Assembly (NCBI RefSeq): GCF_900112815.1
Contig: NZ_FOND01000007.1
Coordinates: forward strand, 1 to 64,000
From: Blastococcus tunisiensis
Lineage (GTDB): Bacteria > Actinomycetota > Actinomycetes > Mycobacteriales > Geodermatophilaceae
Direction: 5' to 3'
Length of the DNA stretch: 64,000 nucleotides
The notes below the pieces were generated by a model. The model was not told where the DNA came from. It worked only from the letters and a program-made list of their open reading frames with translations, and did no database searches. Shown one piece after another: positions 1 to 8,788 of this stretch. Each line of letters starts with the position of its first letter. The stretch's first letter is position 1. The translations under genes and the position numbers were made by a program.

Positions 1-2
1 CC

Positions 3-338
3 GCACTGCCGGCCCAGCTGCGCCGCTCCCTGGCCTGGGACCAGGGCCTGGAGATGCGCAACCACAAGAAGATCAGCATCGCCGCGGACTTGCCGATCTA
101 CTTCTGCGACCCGCACAGCCCCTGGCAGCGCGGCACCAACGAGAACACCAACGGACTGCTCCGCCAGTACCTGCCCAAAGGCACCGACCTCTCGGTGCAC
201 AGCGCCGAAGACCTCGCCGCCATCGCCGCCGAGCTCAACGATCGACCACGCAAGACCCTCGGCTGGCTCAAGCCCGACGAGGTCATCGGCCCACTACTGT
301 CAGGCGATCAAACCGCGGGTGCTGCGTCCGCCCCTTGA
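3..338 (+). CDS. IS30-family transposase, C-terminal part (cut by window edge)
   Basis: The frame is open from the first bases of the window and gives 111 residues. It carries the second Asp of the DDE triad in a LAWDQG motif and the Glu in an HSPWQRGTNENTNGLLRQ-like block, followed by YLPKGTDL and a RPRKTLGW tail, all typical of IS30-family transposases. The N-terminal helix-turn-helix and first catalytic Asp would lie upstream, outside the window. The 3' end of the gene probably overlaps the right terminal inverted repeat, as is usual in the family, but the left end is not visible so this cannot be confirmed. A dispersed hairpin repeat starts 10 bases after the stop. Whether the copy is complete cannot be told here. 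Confidence 0.9.
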   Translation, partial: ALPAQLRRSLAWDQGLEMRNHKKISIAADLPIYFCDPHSPWQRGTNENTNGLLRQYLPKGTDLSVHSAEDLAAIAAELNDRPRKTLGWLKPDEVIGPLLSGDQTAGAASAP

Positions 339-348
339 ATCCGCCGAA

Positions 349-416
349 CCTGATCGTGGCGCGTCCACCCTCACGGCCTGCGGTGGGGGAGGACGCGCTC
401 CGGTGGGGGAGGACGG
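349..416. repeat. Dispersed intergenic hairpin repeat, copy 1
   Basis: These 68 bases align without gaps to 44554-44621 with 7 differences by eye. Both copies begin with CCTGATCGTGGCGCGTCC and contain GCGGTGGGGGAGGACGCGCT. The left part (GCGCGTCCACCC here) and the right part (GGGAGGACGCGC) pair as a long stem with one mismatch, so the element can fold on either strand. It lies between the IS30 end and pncA. It may act as a bidirectional terminator or be a REP-like element. Confidence 0.75.
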
Positions 417-440
417 GGTCCCGGGCGCCCAACCCGGTCA

Positions 441-519
441 GGGGCGGGTAGGACGGAGCGGCCGGCGTCCGGGCCGGGTGGGACGGAGCCGCCGGCGTCA
501 GGGGCGGTGGACGGAGCCC
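441..519. repeat. 30-bp tandem repeat, about 2.6 copies, overlapping the pncA stop
   Basis: Units start at 441, 471 and 501; each contains a GGACGGAGC core followed by GCCGGCGTC. The last partial unit runs into the coding end of pncA, whose stop codon occupies 498-500. Possible slippage product or decayed hairpin element; function unknown. Confidence 0.55.
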
Positions 520-1067
520 TCGAGCTGCACGCCGGCGGTGCGGAGCTGCTCCAGCGCCGCCTCGGTGCTCGCCTCGGCGACCCCGGCGGTCAGCGGCAGC
601 AGCACGCGGGTCGTGAAACCGTTCCCGACGGCGTCCAGCGCCGTGGCCCGCACGCAGTGGTCGGTGGCGATCCCGACGACGTCGACGGCGTCGACCCCGC
701 GCTCGCGCAGCCAGTCGGCGAGGGCGACGTCCCCGGCCCGCCCCTCGAAGCCGGAGTAGGCCGCGGCGTACTCGCCCTTGTCGAAGACCGCCTCGAGCGG
801 GCCGCGGTCCAGCGCCGGGTGCAGCTCGACGCCGCCGGTGCCCACGACGCAGTGCGGCGGCCAGGTCTCCAGGAAGTCCGGCTGCTCGGCGAAGTGGTGC
901 CCGGGATCGATGTGGTGGTCCCGCGTGGCGACGACGTGGTCGTAGCCGTGGGCGCCGGCCAGCAGCTCGGAGACCGCCCCCGCCACGGCGGCGCCGCCGG
1001 CCACGGCCAGGCTGCCGCCCTCGCAGAAGTCGTTCTGCACGTCCACGACGATCAGTGCACGGGTCAT
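498..1067 (-). CDS. pncA: Nicotinamidase / pyrazinamidase
   Basis: A 189-residue isochorismatase-fold amidohydrolase that converts nicotinamide to nicotinate for NAD salvage in the cytoplasm. The triad is visible as Asp9 (VVDVQNDF), Lys97 (FDKGEY) and Cys138 (TDHCVRATALDA). The metal-site residues are Asp50, His52, His58 (RDHHIDPGHHF) and His72, matching M. tuberculosis PncA spacing. The ATG at 1065-1067 gives the family N-terminus; the frame continues upstream but that extension is low-complexity. It follows pncB on the same strand 37 bases downstream, so the two genes give consecutive steps from nicotinamide to nicotinate mononucleotide and are probably co-transcribed. Confidence 0.95.
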   Translation of the reverse strand: MTRALIVVDVQNDFCEGGSLAVAGGAAVAGAVSELLAGAHGYDHVVATRDHHIDPGHHFAEQPDFLETWPPHCVVGTGGVELHPALDRGPLEAVFDKGEYAAAYSGFEGRAGDVALADWLRERGVDAVDVVGIATDHCVRATALDAVGNGFTTRVLLPLTAGVAEASTEAALEQLRTAGVQLEGSVHRP

Positions 1068-1104
1068 GGGGAACAGTCTCCTCCGCGGCCCCGGACCGGG
1101 ACGC

Positions 1105-2412
1105 TCAGGACGGGACCGTCTCCAGCGCCGGCTCCCCCCGCGACAGCGCCCAGGCCTCCTGGGGCAGCGCCTGGCGGACCCGCTCGTGGTGGGCCCGCGC
1201 GCGGGCGAGGGCGTCCGCGGGGCTGAGCTCCTCGCAGAGCCGGCCGCCCCGGACCAGGGGGACGACGAGGTCGCGGTCACCGGCCCGCGGGGACACCGGA
1301 GCGCTGCTGACCACCTCGGCGGTGGCGATCCCGTCGGCGCCGTGCCGGCGGACGGCGTGCTTGCGGCCGCCCACCGAGCGCTTGCCCTCGGATCGCTTGA
1401 CCACCTGCACGCCGTCCCGCTCGACGAGCTTGTAGACCATGCCCGCGGTGGGGGCGCCCGAGCCGGTCACCAGCGAGGTGCCGATGCCGTAGCGGTCCAC
1501 CGGCGCGGCCATGAGCCCGGAGATCGCGTACTCGTCCAGGTCGCTGGTCACCACGATGCGGGTGCCCGTGGCGTCGAGGGAGTCCAGCAGCTCCCGGGCG
1601 TGGGTGGCCAGCGTCGGCAGGTCCCCGGAGTCCAGCCGGATCCCACCGAGCCCGGGGCCCGCCACCTCGACCGCCGTCCGGATGCCCTGGTCCACGTCGT
1701 AGGTGTCCACGAGCAGCGTCGTCCCCGGCCCGAGGGCGTCCACCTGGGCCTGGAAGGCCGACCGCTCGTCGTCGTGCAGCAGGGTGAAGGCGTGCGCGCT
1801 GGTGCCCGACGTCGGGACGCCGTAGCGCCGGCCGGCCTCCAGGTTGGAGGTGGAGGCGAAGCCGACCAGGTGGGCGGCGCGGGCCGCGGCGACCGCGGCC
1901 TCCTCGTGCGTGCGCCGCGAGCCCATCTCGATGCACGGCCGCTCGCAGGCGGCGGCCACCATGCGGGCGGCGGCCGAGGCGATCGCGCTGTCGTGGTTGA
2001 GCACCGACAGCGCCAGGGTCTCCAGCAGCACCCCCTCGGCGAACGGGGCGCGGACGGTGAGGACCGGGGAGCCGGGGAAGAAGAGCTCGCCCTCCGCGTA
2101 GCCGTCGACGTCCCCGGAGAACCGGTAGGCGGCCAGCCAGTCGAGCAGCCGCTCGTCGGTGAGCCCCTGCGCGCGCACGGCGGCGAGCTCGTCGTCCCCG
2201 AACCGGAAGTGCGGCAGCGCCTCCAGGAGCCGGCCGGTGCCGGCCAGCACGCCGTAGCGGCGGCCGTGCGGCAGCCGGCGGGCGAAGACCTCGAACACGC
2301 AGTCCCGGTCGGCGGTGCCGTCGGCGAGCGCCGCGGCGACCATCGTCAGCTCGTAGCGGTCGGTGAAGAGCGCGGGTGCCGGCGGGGGAGTGAGTCCGGT
2401 GTCCACAACCAT
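1105..2412 (-). CDS. pncB: Nicotinate phosphoribosyltransferase
   Basis: 435 residues, normal for the actinobacterial family. It makes nicotinate mononucleotide from nicotinate, PRPP and ATP in the Preiss-Handler NAD route. The N-terminal LFTDRYELTM block, the IRLDSGDL motif and the later GIGTSLVTG phosphate-binding motif are intact. The ATG lies 59 bases from the start of the divergent clpS gene, the same arrangement as pncB1 (Rv1330c) and Rv1331 in M. tuberculosis. A short intergenic region therefore carries both promoters; no NrtR-type palindrome was recognised in it. Confidence 0.96.
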   Translation of the reverse strand: MVVDTGLTPPPAPALFTDRYELTMVAAALADGTADRDCVFEVFARRLPHGRRYGVLAGTGRLLEALPHFRFGDDELAAVRAQGLTDERLLDWLAAYRFSGDVDGYAEGELFFPGSPVLTVRAPFAEGVLLETLALSVLNHDSAIASAAARMVAAACERPCIEMGSRRTHEEAAVAAARAAHLVGFASTSNLEAGRRYGVPTSGTSAHAFTLLHDDERSAFQAQVDALGPGTTLLVDTYDVDQGIRTAVEVAGPGLGGIRLDSGDLPTLATHARELLDSLDATGTRIVVTSDLDEYAISGLMAAPVDRYGIGTSLVTGSGAPTAGMVYKLVERDGVQVVKRSEGKRSVGGRKHAVRRHGADGIATAEVVSSAPVSPRAGDRDLVVPLVRGGRLCEELSPADALARARAHHERVRQALPQEAWALSRGEPALETVPS

Positions 2413-2471
2413 GATCGGGGAGCGTAGGCGGGCGGGGGGACCCGGGCAGATCGGCGTCCTAAGGTGGTCCC

Positions 2472-2768
2472 GTGGCCGGACCTCTCGCTCCCTCGTGGAC
2501 GCCGGAGACCACGGACGAGGAACTGGGCGACCTCGACCGTCCGTGGGTGACGATCGTGTGGAACGACCCGGTCAACCTCATGACCTACGTGACCTTCGTG
2601 CTGCAGGAGCTGTTCGGCTACGACGAGCCGACGGCGACGACGCTGATGCTGCAGGTGCACCACGAGGGCAGGGCCGTCGTCAGCTCCGGCCCCCGGGAGC
2701 GGATGGAGCACGACACCAGCCGGCTGCACGCCTACGGGCTGTGGGCCAGTTTCCAGAGGGAGTCGTGA
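2472..2768 (+). CDS. clpS: ATP-dependent Clp protease adaptor ClpS
   Basis: 98 residues with GTG start. ClpS binds the ClpC/ClpA N-domain and delivers N-degron substrates. The core is recognisable: [12 protein letters not shown] (the Asp-Asn/Pro substrate-pocket segment), [19 protein letters not shown] and the [11 protein letters not shown] strand. Family members have an N-terminal flexible extension like the roughly 25 residues here. Its TGA overlaps the GTG of the next gene, so translation is probably coupled. Confidence 0.95.
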   Translation: MAGPLAPSWTPETTDEELGDLDRPWVTIVWNDPVNLMTYVTFVLQELFGYDEPTATTLMLQVHHEGRAVVSSGPRERMEHDTSRLHAYGLWASFQRES

Positions 2769-3265
2769 AACCGTTCCGGACCGCCCGCGGGGGCGACGTC
2801 GTGGCACGCCTGGAGCCGGCGGAGGCGGGCATCGTGGCCCTGCTGCTCGACCAGCTGGAGCAGCTGCTGGCGGCCGACGCGGACGACGTGGGCGGCGACC
2901 CCGTCATCGCCCGGCTGTTCCCCGAGGGCCATCGCGGCGAACCCGAGCTCGCGGCCGACTACCGGGAGCTCACCGAGGCCTCGCTGCGCAGCGACAAGTC
3001 CGACGACCTGGCGATGGTGCGCGCCACGCTGCCGGAAGCCGGCGGGGAGGTCCGGCTGGACGCCGACCAGGCCGCGGCCTGGCTGCGCACGTCCAACGAC
3101 CTGCGGCTGGCACTGGGCACCCGCCTCGACATCTCCGAGGACACCGAGCCGCCGGAGGAGATCGACGGCGAGGAGGACCAGCAGCTGGCTGTCTACTACT
3201 GGCTCACCGCGCTGCAGGGCTCGCTCGTCGACGCGCTGGTCGCCGGACGCGGCGGCCGAAGCTGA
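2765..3265 (+). CDS. DUF2017 family protein
   Basis: 166 residues, GTG start overlapping the clpS stop in a GTGA. The sequence is acidic and contains the stretch [23 protein letters not shown] and an aromatic YYWLTALQG near the C-terminus, as in the actinobacterial DUF2017 proteins that follow clpS (Rv1332 position). No catalytic motif is evident. The link with ClpS suggests a role near Clp proteolysis, but this is only context. The 3' end overlaps the convergent membrane-protein gene by 62 bases. Confidence 0.85.
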   Translation: MKPFRTARGGDVVARLEPAEAGIVALLLDQLEQLLAADADDVGGDPVIARLFPEGHRGEPELAADYRELTEASLRSDKSDDLAMVRATLPEAGGEVRLDADQAAAWLRTSNDLRLALGTRLDISEDTEPPEEIDGEEDQQLAVYYWLTALQGSLVDALVAGRGGRS

Positions 3266-3584
3266 GCACGACGAGCAGGCTCAGGAGCACGTCGAGGCCG
3301 AAGAAGACGTAGACCATGCCGTGCAGCTGGACGTCGACGACGGCCGCGCCGATCGCCGACACCAGGATCACCGCGGAGAGGGCCAGCACCACCAGCAGCA
3401 CCAGCGCGCGCAGGCCGAGCAGCAGGGCGTAGGAGAGCCGGTCGGCCGGTTCGTCGACGCTGTAGCCGGGGCGTCTCGGCAGGCCCCGGGCGCCCAGCGC
3501 CAGCGCGGGCACGGGGAACACGAGCACCCCGAGGGCCACCAGGATCTTCACCAGCACGTCACGCAACGTATCGGCTGCCGTCAT
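3204..3584 (-). CDS. Small membrane protein, about three transmembrane segments
   Basis: 126 residues from an ATG. Hydrophobic segments lie near residues 10-32 (ILVALGVLVFPVPALALG), 51-80 and 88-112, and the C-terminus is Arg-rich and so probably cytoplasmic. No family was recognised. It converges on and overlaps the DUF2017 gene end. The upstream frame is open but low-complexity and overlaps the start of mec, so the ATG at 3582-3584 is preferred. Confidence 0.65.
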   Translation of the reverse strand: MTAADTLRDVLVKILVALGVLVFPVPALALGARGLPRRPGYSVDEPADRLSYALLLGLRALVLLVVLALSAVILVSAIGAAVVDVQLHGMVYVFFGLDVLLSLLVVLSFGRRVRRPARRRASPAAR

Positions 3585-3711
3585 GCGGCCCTGCTCCAGG
3601 GGCCGACCGGGCGCCCCGTCCCGAGGTTCGGCTCGGGCCGGCGAGGGGTGAAGAGGACGGGGTCGGTCCACGGTCGGAGGGCGGCAGGGCCCGTCCACTA
3701 GACTGCCGGGC

Positions 3712-4185
3712 GTGCTGCGCATCGACCGCGCGACCTACGACGCCATCGTGGCCCACGCCCGGGAGGACCACCCGGACGAGGCCTGTGGCGTCGTCGCGGG
3801 CCCCGAGGGCAGCGACCGCCCCGAGCGCTTCATCCCGATGCTGAACGCCGCCCGGTCGCCCACCTTCTACGAGTTCGACTCCGGCGACCTGCTGAAGCTC
3901 TACCGCGACATGGACGACCGCGACGAGGTCCCGGTCGTCATCTACCACTCGCACACGGCCACCGAGGCCTATCCCTCGCGCACGGACATCAGCTACGCCT
4001 CCGAGCCCGAGGCGCACTACGTGCTGGTCTCGACGCGGCACCACGAGCAGCAGACCGGCCTGGTCGACGACGAGGTCGAGTTCCGCAGCTTCCGGATCCT
4101 CGACGGCGAGGTGCGCGAGGAAGAGGTGGAGATCGTCGAGTCCTACCTCTTCGGGCACACCCCGACGACCGTCGTCTACGACTGA
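3712..4185 (+). CDS. mec: Mec-type JAMM metalloprotease (CysO-cysteine peptidase)
   Basis: 157 residues, GTG start. The zinc-hydrolase JAMM signature is complete: Glu23 (PDEACGVV) and His79-x-His81 followed by Ser89 and Asp92 (HSHTATEAYPSRTD). In M. tuberculosis, Mec removes cysteine from the C-terminus of the sulfur carrier CysO after CysM has built it there. The order mec-cysO-cysM is kept here, supporting the same function in an O-phosphoserine-dependent cysteine pathway. A strong hairpin (4193-4220) separates it from cysO, so the downstream genes may be expressed differently. Confidence 0.93.
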   Translation: MLRIDRATYDAIVAHAREDHPDEACGVVAGPEGSDRPERFIPMLNAARSPTFYEFDSGDLLKLYRDMDDRDEVPVVIYHSHTATEAYPSRTDISYASEPEAHYVLVSTRHHEQQTGLVDDEVEFRSFRILDGEVREEEVEIVESYLFGHTPTTVVYD

Positions 4186-4192
4186 ACGACGA

Positions 4193-4220
4193 CCCTCCTG
4201 CCCGCACCGCGGCAGGAGGG
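4193..4220 (+). terminator. Hairpin between mec and cysO
   Basis: Perfect 10-bp stem CCCTCCTGCC / GGCAGGAGGG with an 8-base loop, starting 7 bases after the mec stop. There is no T-tract, as is common in actinobacteria. It may terminate or attenuate transcription between mec and cysO. Confidence 0.6.
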
Positions 4221-4333
4221 CCCACCGCCGCGCGGAATCCCCGGCGGCGACCGGGCGTTGGCCCGATCAGACGCACGAACGCTGCCGTAGCGCGGCGCCC
4301 AGACATCCCGAGCTCGCGAGGAGAACCACCCCC

Positions 4334-4612
4334 ATGGCCATCGAGGTCCGCATCCCCACGATCCTGCGCACCCACACCGGCGGCAACAAGACCGTCGAGG
4401 GCAGCGGTGCCACGCTCGGCGCGCTCGTCGACGACCTCGACAGCCAGCACCCGGGCATCAAGAACCGCCTCGTCACCGAGGAGGGCAAGCTGCACCGCTT
4501 CGTCAACGTCTACGTGAACGACGAGGACGTGCGATTCACCGGCGCCCTGGACACCCAGGTCAAGGACGGCGACTCGGTCACCATCCTCCCGGCGGTCGCC
4601 GGCGGCTGCTGA
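4334..4612 (+). CDS. cysO: Ubiquitin-like sulfur carrier protein CysO
   Basis: 92 residues of the MoaD/ThiS beta-grasp family. TILRTHTGGNKTVEG, KLHRFVNVYVNDEDVRF and GDSVTILPAVAGG match M. tuberculosis CysO closely. The di-glycine is activated to a thiocarboxylate that donates sulfur to CysM-bound aminoacrylate. Unusually, the gene encodes one more residue, Cys92 (codons GGC GGC TGC TGA at 4601-4612), after the Gly-Gly. The mycobacterial protein as I recall it ends at Gly-Gly. The primary product here is therefore chemically the same as the CysO-cysteine adduct and would need trimming by Mec before use. A GAGGAGAACC-like ribosome site precedes the ATG. Confidence 0.95.
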   Translation: MAIEVRIPTILRTHTGGNKTVEGSGATLGALVDDLDSQHPGIKNRLVTEEGKLHRFVNVYVNDEDVRFTGALDTQVKDGDSVTILPAVAGGC

Positions 4613-5605
<993 letters not shown>

Positions 5606-5876
5606 GAAAGTCGAAGGACCCCGTCCCTCTCACCACTCGCAGGCTCGTGGCGAGCCTCCGGACGGGGCCTGACCCCCACGCCTTGCAGGCTCGGCGCGGG
5701 CCCCTGAAGGATGGCCGCTCCATCACGTCACCAGGCTCGCGGCGGGGCCCTGGGAGGGGGCCGCTCCGGGATGCCGCCTGGACGACGGAGCGTCAGCACC
5801 GGCCGCTAGCCTCGGGCCCGATGAGGATCGTGCGGGTGGGAGAGCGCAGCGGTGCCGGCCGGCCGGGAGGCGCCGC
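5606..5876. repeat. Intergenic region with repeated hairpin modules after cysM
   Basis: An outer inverted repeat CCCCGTCC / GGACGGGG (about 5620-5675) encloses a nested CTCGC/GCGAG stem, so the first part probably terminates the mec-cysO-cysM operon. The core AGGCTCG with a G+C-rich flank recurs three times, and GGCCGCTCC recurs twice, suggesting tandem degenerate copies of an intergenic element. In M. tuberculosis the rhomboid (Rv1337) and murI genes lie at this point. Confidence 0.5.
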
Positions 5877-6617
5877 GTGAGGCTCACCGTCGTCGGCTGC
5901 TCGGGCAGCGCTCCGGGGCCGAAGTCGCCCGCGTCCTGCTACCTCGTCGAGCACGACGGGTTCCGGCTGCTGCTCGATCTCGGCAACGGCGCCTTCGGTG
6001 CCCTGCAGGGCCTTGCCGACCCCGATTCGGTCGACGCCGTCTTCCTGTCCCACCTGCACGCCGACCACTGCCTCGACATCGCCCCCTTCGTCGTGTGGCA
6101 CCGGTACTCGGGGCGGGCGACGCGGAGCACGGTGCCGCTGTACGCACCGGTCGCCGCCGAGCGGCGGCTCGCCCTGGCCTACGACGCCGACGGCGAAGGC
6201 GTCACCGACGTCTTCGACTTCGTCCCGGTGGGGCCGGGCTCGTTCCCGCTCGGCCCGTTCGAGGTCACGCTGGTCCGCACCGCGCACCCCATCGAGTGCT
6301 ACGCGATCCGGCTCGACGTGGGCGGGAGGTCGTTGGTCTACACCGGTGACACGGGTCCGTGCGAGCCGGTCGTCGAGCTGGCCCGTGGAGCCGACGTGCT
6401 GCTCGCCGAGGCGGCGCACCCGCCGGGCCCGGACCTGCCGGCGGGCCTGCACCTCACCGGCCGCGAGGCCGGTGAGCACGCCGCGGCCGCCGGGGTCGGC
6501 CGGCTGCTGCTCACCCACATCCCCGCCTGGGTGGACGAGATCGGGCAGCTCTTCGCCGCCAGCGCCGTCTTCTCCGAGACGGAGCTGGCGCGGCCCGGCG
6601 CCACCTACGACATCTGA
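5877..6617 (+). CDS. MBL-fold phosphodiesterase, Rv1339-like
   Basis: 246 residues, GTG start. The N-terminus VVGCSGSAPGP and the metal site SHLHADHCLD (HxHxDH) place it among class II-like cyclic-nucleotide phosphodiesterase/RNase Z-type metallo-beta-lactamases. Further ligands are the Asp in YTGDTGPCE and the His in LLTHIPAW. Its ortholog by position, Rv1339, has been described as an atypical cAMP phosphodiesterase, so cAMP hydrolysis is the leading hypothesis. It sits between cysM and rph as in mycobacteria. Confidence 0.88.
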   Translation: MRLTVVGCSGSAPGPKSPASCYLVEHDGFRLLLDLGNGAFGALQGLADPDSVDAVFLSHLHADHCLDIAPFVVWHRYSGRATRSTVPLYAPVAAERRLALAYDADGEGVTDVFDFVPVGPGSFPLGPFEVTLVRTAHPIECYAIRLDVGGRSLVYTGDTGPCEPVVELARGADVLLAEAAHPPGPDLPAGLHLTGREAGEHAAAAGVGRLLLTHIPAWVDEIGQLFAASAVFSETELARPGATYDI

Positions 6618-6651
6618 GGGCCGCTTGCCGCCCGGGCGAGCAACCGGCACG

Positions 6652-7635
6652 GTGGGCCACGTGGTGGACGAGGAGCGCGACGGCGTCCCGCTGAGCAGCC
6701 TGGACGCCCCGCTGGGCGACGGGCTGGGGGTGACGAAGCGGGCGCTGGTCGACTACGCCGACGCCGTCGCCGCCCGGCTGGTACCCGTGCTGGCCGGGCG
6801 GCCGCTGTCGGTGAAACGCGTGCGGCCGGGTCAGGCGCCGTTCATGCAGCGCAACGTGAGCAAGGGCGCGCCCGACTGGGTGCGGACGGCGCCGGTGTGG
6901 TCGGAGGGTTCCCACCGGGAGATCCACCAGGTGCTCTGCGACGACCGGCGCACCCTGCTGTGGCTGGCGAACCAGCGGGCCGTCGAGCTGCACGTCCCCT
7001 TCTTCCGCGTCGGCGGACCGGGGCCGACCGGGCTGGTCCTCGACCTCGACCCGCCCGAGGGCGCGGACTTCCCGGTGGTCGTGGCCGCCGCGCGCCTGGT
7101 CCGGCAGGCCCTCGACGACTGCGGGCTGGCGGGCGCGGTCAAGACCAGTGGCTCCAAGGGCGTGCACGTCGTCGTCCCCGTGGACGGGTCGTCCTTCGAG
7201 GACGTCGCCGCCGCGACCCGGGCCCTGGCCGCCCGCACCGCCGCGCTGGACCCGGAGCTCGCCACCACCGCCTACCTCCGGGAGGACCGCGGCGGCCGAG
7301 TCTTCGTCGACTCGACGCGCTCGGGTCAGGGCACGATCGTCGCCGCGTACAGCCCGCGCATCCGTCCGGGCCTCCCGGTGTCGTTCCCGGTGCGGTGGTC
7401 GGAGCTGGACGGCGTGCGTCCCGGCGACTTCACGGTCGCGACGGCGCCCGCGCTGCTCGGGGACGGCGACCCGTGGGCGGAGTCGCTGCCCGGACCGCAG
7501 GAGCTGCCGGCCGACCTGGTCGCCGAGGGGCACACCATCCCGATCGCGCGGGTGCAGGCGATGCACGAGGGGAAGCGGCGCAAGCGGGCGGCCACCGCGG
7601 AACAGGCGGCAGGTGGAGCGGAGCGGGACGCGTAG
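6652..7635 (+). CDS. LigD-type DNA polymerase/primase domain protein
   Basis: About 327 residues of the archaeo-eukaryotic primase-like polymerase found in LigD. The divalent-metal motif LDLDPP and the [14 protein letters not shown] segment, [20 protein letters not shown] and PVRWSEL are all present. Such polymerases fill gaps and add ribonucleotides during non-homologous end joining. Here it is a stand-alone polymerase with no ligase, nuclease or Ku gene nearby. The GTG at 6652 is one of several possible starts (6661, 6664, or TTG 6625); none has a strong ribosome site. Confidence 0.9.
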   Translation: MGHVVDEERDGVPLSSLDAPLGDGLGVTKRALVDYADAVAARLVPVLAGRPLSVKRVRPGQAPFMQRNVSKGAPDWVRTAPVWSEGSHREIHQVLCDDRRTLLWLANQRAVELHVPFFRVGGPGPTGLVLDLDPPEGADFPVVVAAARLVRQALDDCGLAGAVKTSGSKGVHVVVPVDGSSFEDVAAATRALAARTAALDPELATTAYLREDRGGRVFVDSTRSGQGTIVAAYSPRIRPGLPVSFPVRWSELDGVRPGDFTVATAPALLGDGDPWAESLPGPQELPADLVAEGHTIPIARVQAMHEGKRRKRAATAEQAAGGAERDA

Positions 7636-7741
7636 ACCACCGCGGGCCGGCCGGCCCGCGGCGATCCACACCCGGGCGCGGGATCCACAGGTGGCCGGCC
7701 GCACGGTCGTCCTGTCGGACCTCCGGCGGATCGTGGCCCGC

Positions 7742-8227
7742 ATGACGAGCGATCCGCAGACCATCGCCTGGCTCGACCAGGAGGACGCCCACCTCGCGCG
7801 GACCATCCGCGCGCACCGCTGGGCCGTGCAGTACGTCGGGGCGGGGGAGGAGCCCGGCGAGCCGGCCTTCGCCTACACGATCGGCCTCTACGGGCTCGGG
7901 CACCCGGAGCTCGTCCTGGTCGGGCTCGGGCACGACAACGCGCACGGCATCCTCGACCGGGTCGCCGGCATGGTCGCCGAGGGGCGCGACCTGCTCGTGG
8001 GGGAGCTGCTGACCTTGCCGGACTGGGGCGGGCGGATCGTCGTCGAGACGCTGCCCGACCCGGGGGTCGTGGTGCTGGCCGCCAACCGCTTCTACGAGCG
8101 CCCGGCCGAGTACTCGGTGCCGGCCTACCAGCTCACCTGGAGCCACGCCGACGGCACGTTCCCCTGGGACGAGGACTACCCCTGCGGGCCCGACTGCCAG
8201 CCCCGGCCGGGGACGTGGCGGGCGTGA
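7742..8227 (+). CDS. DUF4262 domain protein
   Basis: 161 residues from the ATG; in-frame GTGs at 7733 and 7691 are alternatives. Recognised by [20 protein letters not shown] and the C-terminal [20 protein letters not shown] segment. The family is widespread and uncharacterised, with no known catalytic site. It is 4 bases from the convergent bcp gene. Confidence 0.85.
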   Translation: MTSDPQTIAWLDQEDAHLARTIRAHRWAVQYVGAGEEPGEPAFAYTIGLYGLGHPELVLVGLGHDNAHGILDRVAGMVAEGRDLLVGELLTLPDWGGRIVVETLPDPGVVVLAANRFYERPAEYSVPAYQLTWSHADGTFPWDEDYPCGPDCQPRPGTWRA

Positions 8228-8230
8228 CTC

Positions 8231-8731
8231 CTAGTCGATGCCGAGGTCCCGCATCAGCTTGGCGACGTGGCCGGTCGCCTTGACGTTGTAGGAGGCCTGC
8301 TCGATCCGGCCCTCGGCGTCGATGATGAAGGTCGAGCGGATCACGCCCACGACCTCCTTGCCGTAGAGCTTCTTCGGCCCGTAGGCGCCGTAGGCCCGCA
8401 GGACGGCCTTGTCCGGGTCGGAGACCAGCGTGATGCCGAGGTCCTCCTTCTCCCGGAAGCGCAGCAGCTTCTCCGGCTCGTCGGGGGAGATCCCGACGAT
8501 CTCCAGGCCGGCCTCGGCGAGATCGCCGGCCGCGGCGGTGAAGTCGACCGCCTGCGTGGTGCAGCCCGGCGTCAGCGCGGCCGGGTAGCAGTAGACGATC
8601 ACTCGGCGGCCGCGGTAGCCGGCGAGCGACACCGGCCTGCCGTCGGCGTCGGGAAGGGTGAACTCCGGCGCCGGGTCACCGGGGGAGAGGCGGGCGGGGG
8701 CCGTACCCGTCGCGCTGTCGGTCTCGCTCAT
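8231..8731 (-). CDS. bcp: Thioredoxin-dependent thiol peroxidase (Bcp-type peroxiredoxin)
   Basis: 166 residues. The thioredoxin fold begins LSPGDPAPEFTLPDADG. The peroxidatic cysteine is in LTPGCTTQAVDF and the GISPDEPEKLLRF block is typical of Bcp. The usual YFYPKDDTPGC reads YCYPAALTPGC, adding a Cys close to the active site. It reduces H2O2 and organic peroxides using thioredoxin in the cytoplasm. The start at 8729-8731 avoids a low-complexity upstream extension. Confidence 0.93.
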   Translation of the reverse strand: MSETDSATGTAPARLSPGDPAPEFTLPDADGRPVSLAGYRGRRVIVYCYPAALTPGCTTQAVDFTAAAGDLAEAGLEIVGISPDEPEKLLRFREKEDLGITLVSDPDKAVLRAYGAYGPKKLYGKEVVGVIRSTFIIDAEGRIEQASYNVKATGHVAKLMRDLGID

Positions 8732-8788
8732 GCCCGGCATCCTGCCGTGTCCACCTCCCGGACGGGTACCGGGGGCGGCGCGCACGGC

